NCBI GenBank assembly: GCA_934654805.1
Contig: CAKUGW010000001.1
Span: 41,417-105,416 of the forward strand
Direction: 5' to 3'
DNA length: 64,000 nt
Source of the DNA: an uncultured Kiritimatiellota bacterium
Lineage (GTDB): Bacteria > Verrucomicrobiota > Kiritimatiellia > RFP12 > UBA1067
The notes beneath the pieces were generated by a model that was not told where the DNA came from, made no database searches, and saw nothing but the letters and a program-made list of their open reading frames with translations. A program made the position numbers and the translations under genes. The first letter of the stretch is position 1; the number at the start of each line of letters is the position of its first letter. Shown here one piece after another: positions 6,934 to 14,875 of this stretch.

Positions 6934-8427
6934 ATGAAGTGGACGGTTTACAACATTCTTTTCGCCTTGGTCTATCCTTTCCTTCTGCCGGGCTTCCTCC
7001 TGCGGATGCTGCGACGCGGCGGCTATGCGGCGCGGTTCGGCGACCGCTTTGCGCTCTATCCGGCGGGGCTGTTCCCGTCGGCCGTGCCGTTCGGGCATGA
7101 CCCGTTCGACGTGCGGCCGTCGGCGGATGCGCCCGTCTGGATCCATGCCGTGTCCGTCGGCGAGGTGCAGGTTGCGGGGCAGCTCATGCGCGAGTGGCGC
7201 GCGGTCGAGCCGTCCGTCCGCTTCTGCTTCTCGACGACGAGCTCGACCGGCTGGAAGATGGCGGAGAAGGAAGTCGGCCCGAACGACACGCTCATCTACA
7301 ATCCGCTCGACTTCCCGAACTTCGTCAAGAGCGCGCTGAAGACGGTGCGTCCGCGCGCCGTCGTCCTGACGGAAAGCGAGATCTGGCCGAACTTCATCCG
7401 CCAGGCGAGGTCGTACGGCATTCCGCTCTTCCTCGTCAACGCGCGCGTGTCGGATCGCAGCGCGCCGCGCTACCGGCTTGCGAAGTGCTTCTTCGGCGAC
7501 GTCTTCCGCTGCTTCACGCGGATCTTCGCGCAAAGCGACCTCGACAAGGCGCGGCTCGTCGCGGCGGGCGCGCCGGAGCGGACGGTCGAGGTGACGGGCT
7601 CGTTCAAGTTCGACGTCGCGCACCGCAATCCGGCGAAGGAGGCTGAACTGCGCGCGTGGCTCGCGGCCAACGGCGCGCCGGCGAACGCGCGCATCCTGCT
7701 CGGCGGCAGCACGTGGCCGGGCGAGGACGAGGTCCTGCTGGCGATTTACGGGAAGCTGACGAGGCGGGATCCGGGACTTGAGGGCCGAGAGGGACGGGAG
7801 GGGCTCGAAGCGGGACTCCCGGCACGGCGGCCGCTGGTCCTCGTCTTGGCGCCGCGCCACTTCGAGAAGGCCGACGCGGTCGAGGCGAACATCCGCAAGG
7901 CCGGCTTCGCGTGCAAGAGAAGGTCGAGAGGCAAGGTTGCGGAAGGAGGGGAAAAGAAAGGCTCGACACCTCTTCCTTCTTCCTTTTTCCCTCTTCCTTC
8001 CCGTGAGCCCCCCGTCTTCCTCGCGGACACGACGGGCGAGCTGATGGGCCTGTACGGCCTTGCGGACGTCGTGTTCGTCGGCAAGTCGCTCTGCGCGCAC
8101 GGGTCGCAGAACATGATCGAGCCGTGTCTCTGCGGCAAGCCCACGTTCGTCGGCCCCTATACCGAGAACTTCCGTCCCGTGATGAGCGACCTCCTCGCGG
8201 CGGACGCGATCCGTCAGGTCAGGGACGCGGCGGAACTGGAAACGGAACTGGGCGAGATCTTTGGGGAAGGAGGAGAAGGCCGAGGAAAAGGGAAGAGGGA
8301 AGAAGGAAGAAGTGAGGATGGTTCCTTTTTCAAGGAGTTGGGTGCGCGGGCGCAGGCGGCGGTCGAACGGCGGCGCGGCGTCGTCGCGCGCTGCGTCGCT
8401 GAAATCCGTAGCTGCTTGACGGCCTGA
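6934..8427 (+). CDS. waaA: 3-deoxy-D-manno-octulosonic acid (Kdo) transferase
   Basis: The 497-residue GT30-type protein has an N-terminal membrane anchor (ILFALVYPFLLPGFLL, residues 5-20), the catalytic HAVSVGEVQ motif (about residues 71-79), ESEIWPNF, and the C-terminal nucleotide-sugar region GKSLCAHGSQNMIEPC (about residue 382). It transfers Kdo from CMP-Kdo to the lipid A precursor at the inner membrane, showing an LPS-bearing outer membrane. It is about 70 residues longer than usual because of three low-complexity inserts (residues about 280-293, 328-357 and 444-462), all in frame. The start ATG follows AAGGAAAG. Function is secure; the inserts are the oddity. Confidence 0.93.
   Translation: MKWTVYNILFALVYPFLLPGFLLRMLRRGGYAARFGDRFALYPAGLFPSAVPFGHDPFDVRPSADAPVWIHAVSVGEVQVAGQLMREWRAVEPSVRFCFSTTSSTGWKMAEKEVGPNDTLIYNPLDFPNFVKSALKTVRPRAVVLTESEIWPNFIRQARSYGIPLFLVNARVSDRSAPRYRLAKCFFGDVFRCFTRIFAQSDLDKARLVAAGAPERTVEVTGSFKFDVAHRNPAKEAELRAWLAANGAPANARILLGGSTWPGEDEVLLAIYGKLTRRDPGLEGREGREGLEAGLPARRPLVLVLAPRHFEKADAVEANIRKAGFACKRRSRGKVAEGGEKKGSTPLPSSFFPLPSREPPVFLADTTGELMGLYGLADVVFVGKSLCAHGSQNMIEPCLCGKPTFVGPYTENFRPVMSDLLAADAIRQVRDAAELETELGEIFGEGGEGRGKGKREEGRSEDGSFFKELGARAQAAVERRRGVVARCVAEIRSCLTA
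7771..7812. repeat. waaA: In-frame insert 1 of waaA
   Basis: G/A-rich tract containing GGGACTTGAGGGCCGAGAG and encoding DPGLEGREGREGLEAG. It lies between conserved elements of the C-terminal domain. Its composition resembles the debranching-enzyme insert at nt 7-98 read in reverse. Confidence 0.55.
7915..8003. repeat. waaA: In-frame insert 2 of waaA (purine arm then pyrimidine arm)
   Basis: A purine arm (7941-7961) and a pyrimidine arm (7968-8001) form an imperfect inverted repeat. Bases 7968-7985, read on the minus strand, are identical over 18 nt to 53656-53673 upstream of rplO. Encodes a basic/Gly then Pro/Ser/Phe-rich loop. Confidence 0.7.
8263..8319. repeat. waaA: In-frame insert 3 of waaA (AAGAAGGAAGAAG type)
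   Basis: All-purine run encoding EGGEGRGKGKREEGRSED near the C-terminus. It shares GAAGAAGGAAGA with the rpsE-rplO gap (53626-53673) and, in reverse, with insert 2. Confidence 0.65.
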
Positions 8428-8449
8428 TTTCCGTTGCACGGTGCGCCGC

Positions 8450-8874
8450 ATGAAAAGGACTGCCGCAGACCGAAAGGAGAGGCGCGCGCCGACGTGGGCG
8501 CGGGCGGATCGTCGGGGCTTCACGCTCGTCGAGATGCTGGTGATCGTCGCGATCATCTGCGCGATGGCCGGCGGCGGCTTGGCGCGAAGCCGGAGGAGGA
8601 CACGGGCGGCTCGCTCGTCGAGGACGTCCTCTTCGCGCCGATCAAGGAGGATCTCGTCTCGGACGAGCGCCTGACGCGTGAACAGCAGGAGAAATTCCGC
8701 GGCTTCACGTGGGCGCGCGAGAACCTCGACAAAAACCCGTCGGACGACGACGCGAAGCGCATGAACAACCTCCATCGCGTGCGCATCACCGTCACGTGGG
8801 GCCCGCGCGGGCAGGGACGCGGCAAGAAGGAGCAGGAGAGCTATGTCACGCTCTGGCGCAAGCCGGCGCGTTGA
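8450..8874 (+). pseudogene. Frameshifted type II secretion minor pseudopilin (GspI-like)
   Basis: The N-terminal part (ATG 8450) carries the prepilin signal GFTLVEMLVIVAII, cleaved and methylated in pseudopilins. Around 8570-8600 the frame changes: the continuation GAKPEEDTGGSLVEDVLF ... RVRITVTWGPRG ... VTLWRKPAR, typical of a GspI C-terminus, lies one frame over and ends at 8874. A single indel or small deletion would explain this. Together the parts give about 140 residues, close to GspI. gspJ- and gspK-like genes follow, but only after a 9-kb interruption. It could be a real pseudogene or an assembly error; no slippery heptamer for programmed frameshifting is visible. Confidence 0.65.
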
Positions 8875-8962
8875 ATTGTCGGCGGATGCGCAGATGAGCC
8901 TGTCGCGTTGTGCAAATTGACTGAAAATTTTTTGCGCAAACGAGCGACTAGCTGCGCGGAGA

Positions 8963-8973
8963 TTTGCTATACT
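8963..8973 (+). promoter_or_regulatory. Extended -10 promoter of the secreted cassette
   Basis: TTTGC-TATACT with the hexamer at 8968-8973, about 200 bp before the first secreted gene. It marks the left edge of the cassette inserted between gspI and gspJ. Confidence 0.65.
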
Positions 8974-9173
8974 ACTCACCATCGGAAAAGAGGAATCCTG
9001 ACGATGGCGCAAGATGAGAAGAGACCCGCTTGGAGCCTTCCGCCGCAGACGCGGCAGAAGGCGTCTCAAAGGGTCTTTCTGAGGCCGTCTGCGCGATGCG
9101 AGGCCGCCTCGCGACGGTCGCGTTTTCCGATTTGCCTTTGACGGAACAATCCCACACAAGGAGGAAACGAAAA
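8974..9173 (+). other. Structured 200-nt leader of the secreted cassette
   Basis: No credible coding region apart from a possible 45-codon reading frame (ATG 9004 to 9141). Several dyads are visible: GCAGACG (9045-9051) with CGTCTGC (9086-9092), and GCGAGGC-c-GCCTCGC (9098-9112). A cis-acting RNA structure is possible but unproven. Confidence 0.4.
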
Positions 9174-9443
9174 ATGAACGAAAAGACACGCATCATTGCA
9201 CTCGGCGCGGCTTTGTCCGCACAGGCCGTGTGCGCCGCGACTTGCATCACGTCGGGTGACGTGGCGCAAGTCGCGAAGGCCGGCTCGACGTCTGCGGCGT
9301 CTGGCGCCGTTGCCTTGAACGCCGGCACCTTGGCGGCGGCGGCCGCCGCCGCGCCGCTGGAGGCGCGCGACCGGACGTCGAACGTGTCGGAGGCGAAGCC
9401 CTTCGACTTTACGCCGGGCGGCTGCGCCCTGATCATACGATAG
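9174..9443 (+). CDS. Small exported protein with G-x-x-L-I-I-R tail, unknown function
   Basis: The 89-residue product has a clear signal peptide (MNEKTRIIALGAALSAQAVC-AA). The mature part is Ala/Ser-rich with no recognisable domain, and it ends TPGGCALIIR. The same kind of ending closes two larger exported proteins in this window (TRGGFLLLFR at 34896 and RPAGTLLLIR at 59159). AAGGAGG gives a strong ribosome binding site. It heads the cassette followed by a SUMF1 protein and three glycosidases. Three cysteines in the mature part may form disulfides. It might be the remnant of a larger protein reduced to its signal and tail; I do not recognise a function. Confidence 0.7.
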   Translation: MNEKTRIIALGAALSAQAVCAATCITSGDVAQVAKAGSTSAASGAVALNAGTLAAAAAAAPLEARDRTSNVSEAKPFDFTPGGCALIIR

Positions 9444-9509
9444 GATGGTTCGGACTTTGTCTGAAGCATGCACAGAAACAAACACCGACAAGAACACAGG
9501 AGAAAAACC

Positions 9510-10772
9510 ATGAAGAGACTGATGACGATGTTGGCCGCGGTCGCGGCCGTTTCCGCCGTGACGGCGGATCAGGTGCCCGAGATCTCGGGCGTGACGATGG
9601 AGCAGCCGACGCATAGCCGGCGGGTGACGATCGGCTACACGCTCGCGAACGCCTCGGCGGTCGTGACGCTCGACGTCCAGACGAACAGGACCGGCGCGGC
9701 AACGGCGGACGAGGCGGACTGGGTCTCGATCGGCGGCGAGAACATCCGCTTCGCGACGGGCGACGTCTGGAAGAAGGTCGAGGCGGGAACCCGCACGATC
9801 ACATGGCGCGCCGACCAGTCGTGGCGCGGACACAAGGTCGATGCCGCGCGAGCGGTCGTGACGGCGTGGTCGCTCGACAATCCGCCGGACTACATGGTTG
9901 TCAATCTGTCGGATTCGGCGTTGGCGAACTCCGAGACGTACTATCCGGCGGAAGGGTACCTGCCCGGCGGGCTTCTGGACAATCCCGACTACCGTACGAC
10001 GAAACTCGTCATGCGCAAGATCCCCGCCAAGGGCGTGACCTGGACAATGGGCAGCGCGGAAAGCGAACTAGGACGTGACGGCAGCGGAAGCGAAGCCCCG
10101 CATGACGTCACGCTGGACGCGAACTACTACATCGGCGTCTTCCCCGTCACGCAAGCGCAGTGCCTGCGGTTCATGACGAAGAAGTTTGACTTCGCGGTCG
10201 AAGGAACGATGCGTCCGGCGGGCAACGTCAACTACACCGAAATCACGGACACGTTCCTGAACCTGCTCAACACGAAGACGGGGCTTTCGTTCGCCCTGCC
10301 GTCGGAGGCGCAGTGGGAGTTCGCCTGCCGTGCGGGGAACGGTTCGGGATACTGGGGCGACGGATCGCCAATCTTGACGGACGGCGAAGACGCCAACTTG
10401 GCGCGGCTGGGCCGGACCATCTACAACGGAGGACAGGTGAAGAAGGCTGACGGAAGCGGGTACGACTACCCACCTTCCACGGTCGGGCCGGAGAACGGGC
10501 CGTCCATCGTGGGCTCGTATGCGCCGAACGCTTGGGGCCTTTATGACATGCACGGCAACGTGTGGGAGTGGTGCCGTGACAGGTACAAGACCGACATCAC
10601 GTCGCTCAACGGCGCCGTGAACGAGGACGCGGGGACGCTGCGCGTTCGTCGGGGCGGTAGCTTCAACTCCAAAGCCGGGCCTTGCCGTGCGGCCTATCGC
10701 GGCTCCAGGGATCCATCGAAGGACAGCGCTGACGGTGGCTTCCGTCTGGCGTTGCCGATTGCGGCGGAATAG
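9510..10772 (+). CDS. Exported SUMF1-domain (formylglycine-generating-enzyme-fold) protein
   Basis: A 420-residue protein with a signal peptide (MKRLMTMLAAVAAVSAVTA), an N-terminal beta-sandwich-like module (residues about 20-130) and a SUMF1 domain (about residues 165-420) with FALPSEAQWEFACRAG, GLYDMHGNVWEWCRD and VRRGGSFNSKAG. True FGEs use a cysteine pair in GGSWxC...YC; here the first position is Ser and only the second (GPC) remains, so sulfatase activation is unlikely and a binding role is more plausible. The start follows AGGAG at 9498-9502. It is 67 bp after the small exported protein and probably in the same operon. No sulfatase lies nearby. Confidence 0.8.
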   Translation: MKRLMTMLAAVAAVSAVTADQVPEISGVTMEQPTHSRRVTIGYTLANASAVVTLDVQTNRTGAATADEADWVSIGGENIRFATGDVWKKVEAGTRTITWRADQSWRGHKVDAARAVVTAWSLDNPPDYMVVNLSDSALANSETYYPAEGYLPGGLLDNPDYRTTKLVMRKIPAKGVTWTMGSAESELGRDGSGSEAPHDVTLDANYYIGVFPVTQAQCLRFMTKKFDFAVEGTMRPAGNVNYTEITDTFLNLLNTKTGLSFALPSEAQWEFACRAGNGSGYWGDGSPILTDGEDANLARLGRTIYNGGQVKKADGSGYDYPPSTVGPENGPSIVGSYAPNAWGLYDMHGNVWEWCRDRYKTDITSLNGAVNEDAGTLRVRRGGSFNSKAGPCRAAYRGSRDPSKDSADGGFRLALPIAAE

Positions 10773-10780
10773 GCTATAAT
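10752..10780 (+). promoter_or_regulatory. Promoter of the glycosidase genes
   Basis: TTGCCG (10752-10757), a 17-bp spacer and TATAAT (10775-10780). The hexamer starts just after the previous stop. ATG follows 32 bp downstream with AAAGGGA. Confidence 0.65.
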
Positions 10781-10812
10781 GGACGCCCCAACAGAAAGGG
10801 ACTTGTAACGTG

Positions 10813-12693
10813 ATGCGATTTGCGACCTCGGTCTTCTCTCTCGCGCTCGCGGCTTCGGCCGCAGGCGCGGACATGCCGGCGGAGAACTCCTACGGCGCGT
10901 GTGCGCACCTGACGCGCGGTGAGCCGACGACACCCACCTGCGACCTGATTCGCCAGATGGGCGCGGGTTGGGTGCGCTGCGACTTCGACGGGCGCGTGGT
11001 CGAGCGGCAGCCGGGCGTCTGGGACTTCGCCCGCTACGACGCGATCGTGGCCGCCTGCGAGGCGGCGGGTCTGCAGCTGCTGCCGATCCTCTACGAGCCG
11101 CCGAAATGGTCGTATCCCGCCTACGAGCACCTGGACGCTTGGGGCGATTACGTGCAGCGCGTGGTCGCGCAGTACGGACAGCGTCTGCCGGTCTTGGAAA
11201 TCTGGAACGAGCCGAACATCAATCCGTTCTGGAAGGATCCGAACCCGACGAACTACCTCGCCGTCTTGCGCCGCGCCTATGAGGTCGTCAAGGCGCACGA
11301 CCCGTCGTTGCGCGTCGCGCTCGGCGGCATGGCGGGCGTGCCACTCGACTTCATCGAGGAGATTTACCGCTTGGGCGGCGCACGGCATTTCGACATCATG
11401 AACGTGCATCCCTACACGAACCTGCGCGAGCCCGAAAGCCGCGCGGACGCCTGGCTGGAACAGCTGCACGCGCTGATGGCGAAATACGGTGACGCCGACA
11501 AGCCCCTTTGGATTACGGAAATGGGGTGGCCGACGCACCGGATTCATGTCAATGACGCGGAAATCCTCAGAGCCGGACTGCGCGTAGCCGATCCGTCCAA
11601 GACGGCGTGGCGCGCGGTCTATGTGCCGGCTGAGCCAGATGGGCTGGACGGTGCCGTCAGGGCTGTGCGCGAAGCCCTGCCGGCGGGTTCGATGGTAGAG
11701 GCGTGCCGTGCGCCGAAACTGGCCGAACGCCTTGCGCACGGCGATGTGGACGCGGTCATCCATCCGTTCACCGAAGACTATCCCTCCGACAGCCTTGATG
11801 CGGTGGAGGCGTTCGTCAAGACGGGCGGCGTGTTCGTGGACTTCGGCGGCATGCCGATGTTCAACGCCTATCGGACAGACGCAAACGGCCGGGCCTGTCC
11901 CGATCCGAAGGCCGACAGCGCGCGCGACCGGGCGCGTCTGCGCATTCAGGAGGTGGCGTGGTGGATGGACGCGCGGTATCCGGCGGGCGCGACGGTGCGT
12001 CCGACGGACGCGATGGACGGGTTCTGTCCGACCGGCCAGACGTACGCGGCGTCGCGCTTCCTGACGCCGGCGCGTCTGCGGCCGGGCGATGCGTTCATTC
12101 CGCTGCTCGCCGCGCAGACAAACGGCGTTGACCTCGTGGCGGCCGCCGTCTACAAGTTCAACAGCGACTACAGGGGCGCCGTCGTCGTCAATGCGCGCGT
12201 GGAGTGGGCTTCGGGCGCCTCGGACGAAGCGCGTCAGGCGCGCATGCTGGCGCGTTCGCTGGGCCTCTTCTTCGCGGAGGGCGTCGAGAAGGTCTTCTGG
12301 TACGAGTTCACGTCGAAGGAAGAGGATGCGCACGGCGTGCATTCCCACTACGGCATTGTCCACGACAGCTTTGCGCCCAAGCCGGCCTATGGCGCGTACA
12401 AGACCTTTATCGACCGCCGGCCCGTCGGCTCGGTGCAGAGGTCCGATCGCTGGAAGAGCGCGGGCGGACGCGCCTACTTCCCGCAGTGGCGGCGTCCGGA
12501 CGGGAAAGACGCGGGGATGATCTGGACGATTGGCCCGACGGGCGAGCGGTGGCTTGCGTTCACGACGGATCACGTGTCGTTCCATGACGTGACGGGTCTG
12601 CGGCTCTTTCCGAAGCGTGACGGGACTCGGTATCTTGTGCCGGTGACCGATTCGCCGGTCTATTTCACGGGCGGCGCGTTGCAGGACAAGTGA
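10813..12693 (+). CDS. Exported clan GH-A glycoside hydrolase (GH39/GH5-like) with inserted Rossmann-like domain
   Basis: About 626 residues with a signal peptide (MRFATSVFSLALAASAAG). The TIM barrel shows the clan GH-A acid/base motif EIWNEPN (Glu133) and nucleophile motif WITEMGW (Glu236). After the nucleophile strand the barrel is interrupted by about 200 residues including AVRAVREALPAGSMVEAC and GGVFVDFGGMP, resembling the GATase-like/trimerisation domains of GH42 enzymes. The barrel then resumes at VEKVFWYEF (about residue 492). The substrate is unknown; GH39-type xylosidase or a related exo-enzyme is a guess. GTG 10810 is an alternative start. The next gene follows 22 bp downstream, so this is an operon. 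Confidence 0.78.
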   Translation: MRFATSVFSLALAASAAGADMPAENSYGACAHLTRGEPTTPTCDLIRQMGAGWVRCDFDGRVVERQPGVWDFARYDAIVAACEAAGLQLLPILYEPPKWSYPAYEHLDAWGDYVQRVVAQYGQRLPVLEIWNEPNINPFWKDPNPTNYLAVLRRAYEVVKAHDPSLRVALGGMAGVPLDFIEEIYRLGGARHFDIMNVHPYTNLREPESRADAWLEQLHALMAKYGDADKPLWITEMGWPTHRIHVNDAEILRAGLRVADPSKTAWRAVYVPAEPDGLDGAVRAVREALPAGSMVEACRAPKLAERLAHGDVDAVIHPFTEDYPSDSLDAVEAFVKTGGVFVDFGGMPMFNAYRTDANGRACPDPKADSARDRARLRIQEVAWWMDARYPAGATVRPTDAMDGFCPTGQTYAASRFLTPARLRPGDAFIPLLAAQTNGVDLVAAAVYKFNSDYRGAVVVNARVEWASGASDEARQARMLARSLGLFFAEGVEKVFWYEFTSKEEDAHGVHSHYGIVHDSFAPKPAYGAYKTFIDRRPVGSVQRSDRWKSAGGRAYFPQWRRPDGKDAGMIWTIGPTGERWLAFTTDHVSFHDVTGLRLFPKRDGTRYLVPVTDSPVYFTGGALQDK

Positions 12694-12715
12694 CTTCTCC
12701 AGAGGGGAACAGACG

Positions 12716-14875
12716 ATGAAAGTGCTGATTTTGGTTCTCGTGTGCGCACTTGCGGCGGTGTCTGCGCGAGCGGAGGGGACGGTGCGTACGGTGACGTCAC
12801 CCGATGGGCGCGAGCCGGCTGACTATGTGCCCGCGATGCTCTCGAACGGGCGGCTCAACGCGTTTCTGGACTACGGTCTTTCCGTCGCATCGACGACGAA
12901 GGAGACGCGCCGGAAGCATTTCCAGCCCGGCATCTACTGGGAAGGGCGGCGCTTGGGGGACAACGCGGGAAAGGCTACGCGTTTCGGATGGGAACTCCTG
13001 CCGCAGGGCTCGTTCCGCACTGTCCTCGCCGTGGACGGTGTGGTGCTGTCGGAGCCCGTGCGCTGGACGCAGACGCTTGACCTGCATCGTGCGCTGATGA
13101 CGACCGAAGGGGTTTTCGCCCACGGCGTGACGTTGCTGGGCGAGGCGTTCGTGGCGAAGACGCGCAACGTCATCGCCGTGCGGCAGACCGTGACGAACGG
13201 TTCGGACGCCGTGCGCACGGTCGCGCTCGGACTCGTCTACACGACGCCCGACCATCCGCGCATCTGCGGAAGCTGGCGCGCTGACGCGGACGGCGCGACG
13301 TGGGCTGCGACGTGCTACGGGCGTTTCGTCACGCGCGAGACGATTGCGTTGCGCGCGGCGGATGCGGGCGGCACGCCAGAGATTGGGGCGGACGGGTTCG
13401 ACGGTTCGGTGCGCCGCACGTTCGCGCTGCGCCCCGGCGAACGGCGCACGGTCGCGTGGTTCGTGGCATACGACGACGACCTCGAAGACCACCTGCCCGC
13501 CATCACGTCCGCGCCGAAGCCGGTCGCGCCGCTGACGACCTACGCCGCGCTGCGCGACGAGCACGTGGCGGACTGGGCGGCGTTTGCGGCGGAGAGCGAG
13601 GTTCGCGTGCCGGACGCGCGCATCCAGTCCCTCTTCGCGATGGCGCGCTATCACCTGCGTTGCGTGGCGACCGAATGGTCGATTCCCGTCGGCGTCATCC
13701 AGAGCCATTGGGCGGGACGCATTTTCGCGTTCGACGAGATGTATGCCGCGCAGGGACTGGCGGCCGCCGGGCACCTCTCGACGGCGCGCGTCGCGGCCGA
13801 CTTCCGGGCGGCGACGCTGACGAACGCGGCGATTCGCTGCAATCTGGATCAGGGCCGGCCGTTCGGCAAGAGCGGCGCGCGCTGGGTGTGGGAGGCGGCG
13901 GAAGGCAACGACATCGAATGCTCGCCGCTGGGGTTCTGGATGGATCACGTCTTTCAGCAGGCGGCCGTGGCGCAGACGATGTGGACATACTTCCGCTACA
14001 CGGGTGACCGTGACTACCTCGCGCAGAAGGGATATGACGTCATCCGCGAATGTGCGCTCTTCTTCCGGCGGCTGCAAGTCATCGACCTGCCGGACGGAAC
14101 GTCTTTCGTGACGAAGTGCACGGATCTCGAACGGATGGGGCCGGGGCACGAGCGTGCGTTCATGACGACCTGCGGCGCGATCACGACCTTGCGCGCGGCG
14201 GCGGACGCGGCGGACGTCTTGGGCCGAGACGTCGAGCTTGCGGCGGACTTCCGCGCGTGCGCGGATCGGCTGGTGTCCAGTCTGCCCGAGCACGACGGAC
14301 GCTACATCGCCTATCCGGGCTGCACGGAGGAGTCGATGGGGACGCTTGCGGGCTTCTATCCCTTTCACGCGTTCGACCGTACGAACGGGAAGCAGGTCGC
14401 GGCGGTGGAACACTTCCTGAAGAACGGGCAGGCCTTCGGCAACATGTACGAGACGGGCAAGCGCATCTGCCCGTGGTACGCGGCGACGATGGCGATGGCG
14501 TCGCTGCGCGCGGGCAACGTCGAGTTTCCGGCGGTCCGCTGGCTGCAGGAGGCGGCGCGCAGCGGCGGCGTCTGGGGCGAATACTGGGAGATCAACGAAC
14601 CGGGCGCGGCGCAGTACCGCCCGTGGTTCATGACGGCGGCCGGCAACGTGCTCTATGCGATCTGCCAGATGCTCGTGGCGGACATGGAAGGCGGCGTCCA
14701 TCTCGCGGCGGGCGTGCCAGACGACTGGCGCGACTATTCCTTCCGCTTGCCGGCACCCAGTGGCTGGACGGTCGAGATGCAGGTCAAGGACGGAAAGGTG
14801 GCGCGCTTCGACGCGCACCCGCGCCGGGAGGGTCTGCCGCGTCCGAAGTTCTTCTTTCGGGGGAACGCGCTGTGA
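12716..14875 (+). CDS. Exported (alpha/alpha)6-barrel glycosidase, GH65-like (clan GH-L)
   Basis: The 719-residue protein has a signal peptide (MKVLILVLVCALAAVSARA), an N-terminal beta-sandwich super-domain (about residues 20-280) and a helical barrel with GARWVWEAAEGND (about residues 387-399), TYFRYTGDRDYLAQKGYDVI and DLERMGPGHERAF. The layout and these blocks resemble GH65 phosphorylases/hydrolases and GH95, but the GH65 catalytic PDEYH is not conserved, so activity is uncertain. It probably acts on side-chain sugars outside the cytoplasm, together with the GH-A enzyme and the rhamnosidase. GTGA couples its stop to the next start. Confidence 0.68.
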   Translation: MKVLILVLVCALAAVSARAEGTVRTVTSPDGREPADYVPAMLSNGRLNAFLDYGLSVASTTKETRRKHFQPGIYWEGRRLGDNAGKATRFGWELLPQGSFRTVLAVDGVVLSEPVRWTQTLDLHRALMTTEGVFAHGVTLLGEAFVAKTRNVIAVRQTVTNGSDAVRTVALGLVYTTPDHPRICGSWRADADGATWAATCYGRFVTRETIALRAADAGGTPEIGADGFDGSVRRTFALRPGERRTVAWFVAYDDDLEDHLPAITSAPKPVAPLTTYAALRDEHVADWAAFAAESEVRVPDARIQSLFAMARYHLRCVATEWSIPVGVIQSHWAGRIFAFDEMYAAQGLAAAGHLSTARVAADFRAATLTNAAIRCNLDQGRPFGKSGARWVWEAAEGNDIECSPLGFWMDHVFQQAAVAQTMWTYFRYTGDRDYLAQKGYDVIRECALFFRRLQVIDLPDGTSFVTKCTDLERMGPGHERAFMTTCGAITTLRAAADAADVLGRDVELAADFRACADRLVSSLPEHDGRYIAYPGCTEESMGTLAGFYPFHAFDRTNGKQVAAVEHFLKNGQAFGNMYETGKRICPWYAATMAMASLRAGNVEFPAVRWLQEAARSGGVWGEYWEINEPGAAQYRPWFMTAAGNVLYAICQMLVADMEGGVHLAAGVPDDWRDYSFRLPAPSGWTVEMQVKDGKVARFDAHPRREGLPRPKFFFRGNAL

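Noticed and set aside
8560..8600. Programmed ribosomal frameshift in the gspI-like gene
   Set aside because: No slippery heptamer with downstream stimulator is apparent, and pseudopilins are not known to use frameshifting; an indel is simpler.
9510..10772. Genuine formylglycine-generating enzyme for sulfatases
   Set aside because: The first active-site cysteine is Ser in the GGSF motif and no sulfatase gene lies in the window.
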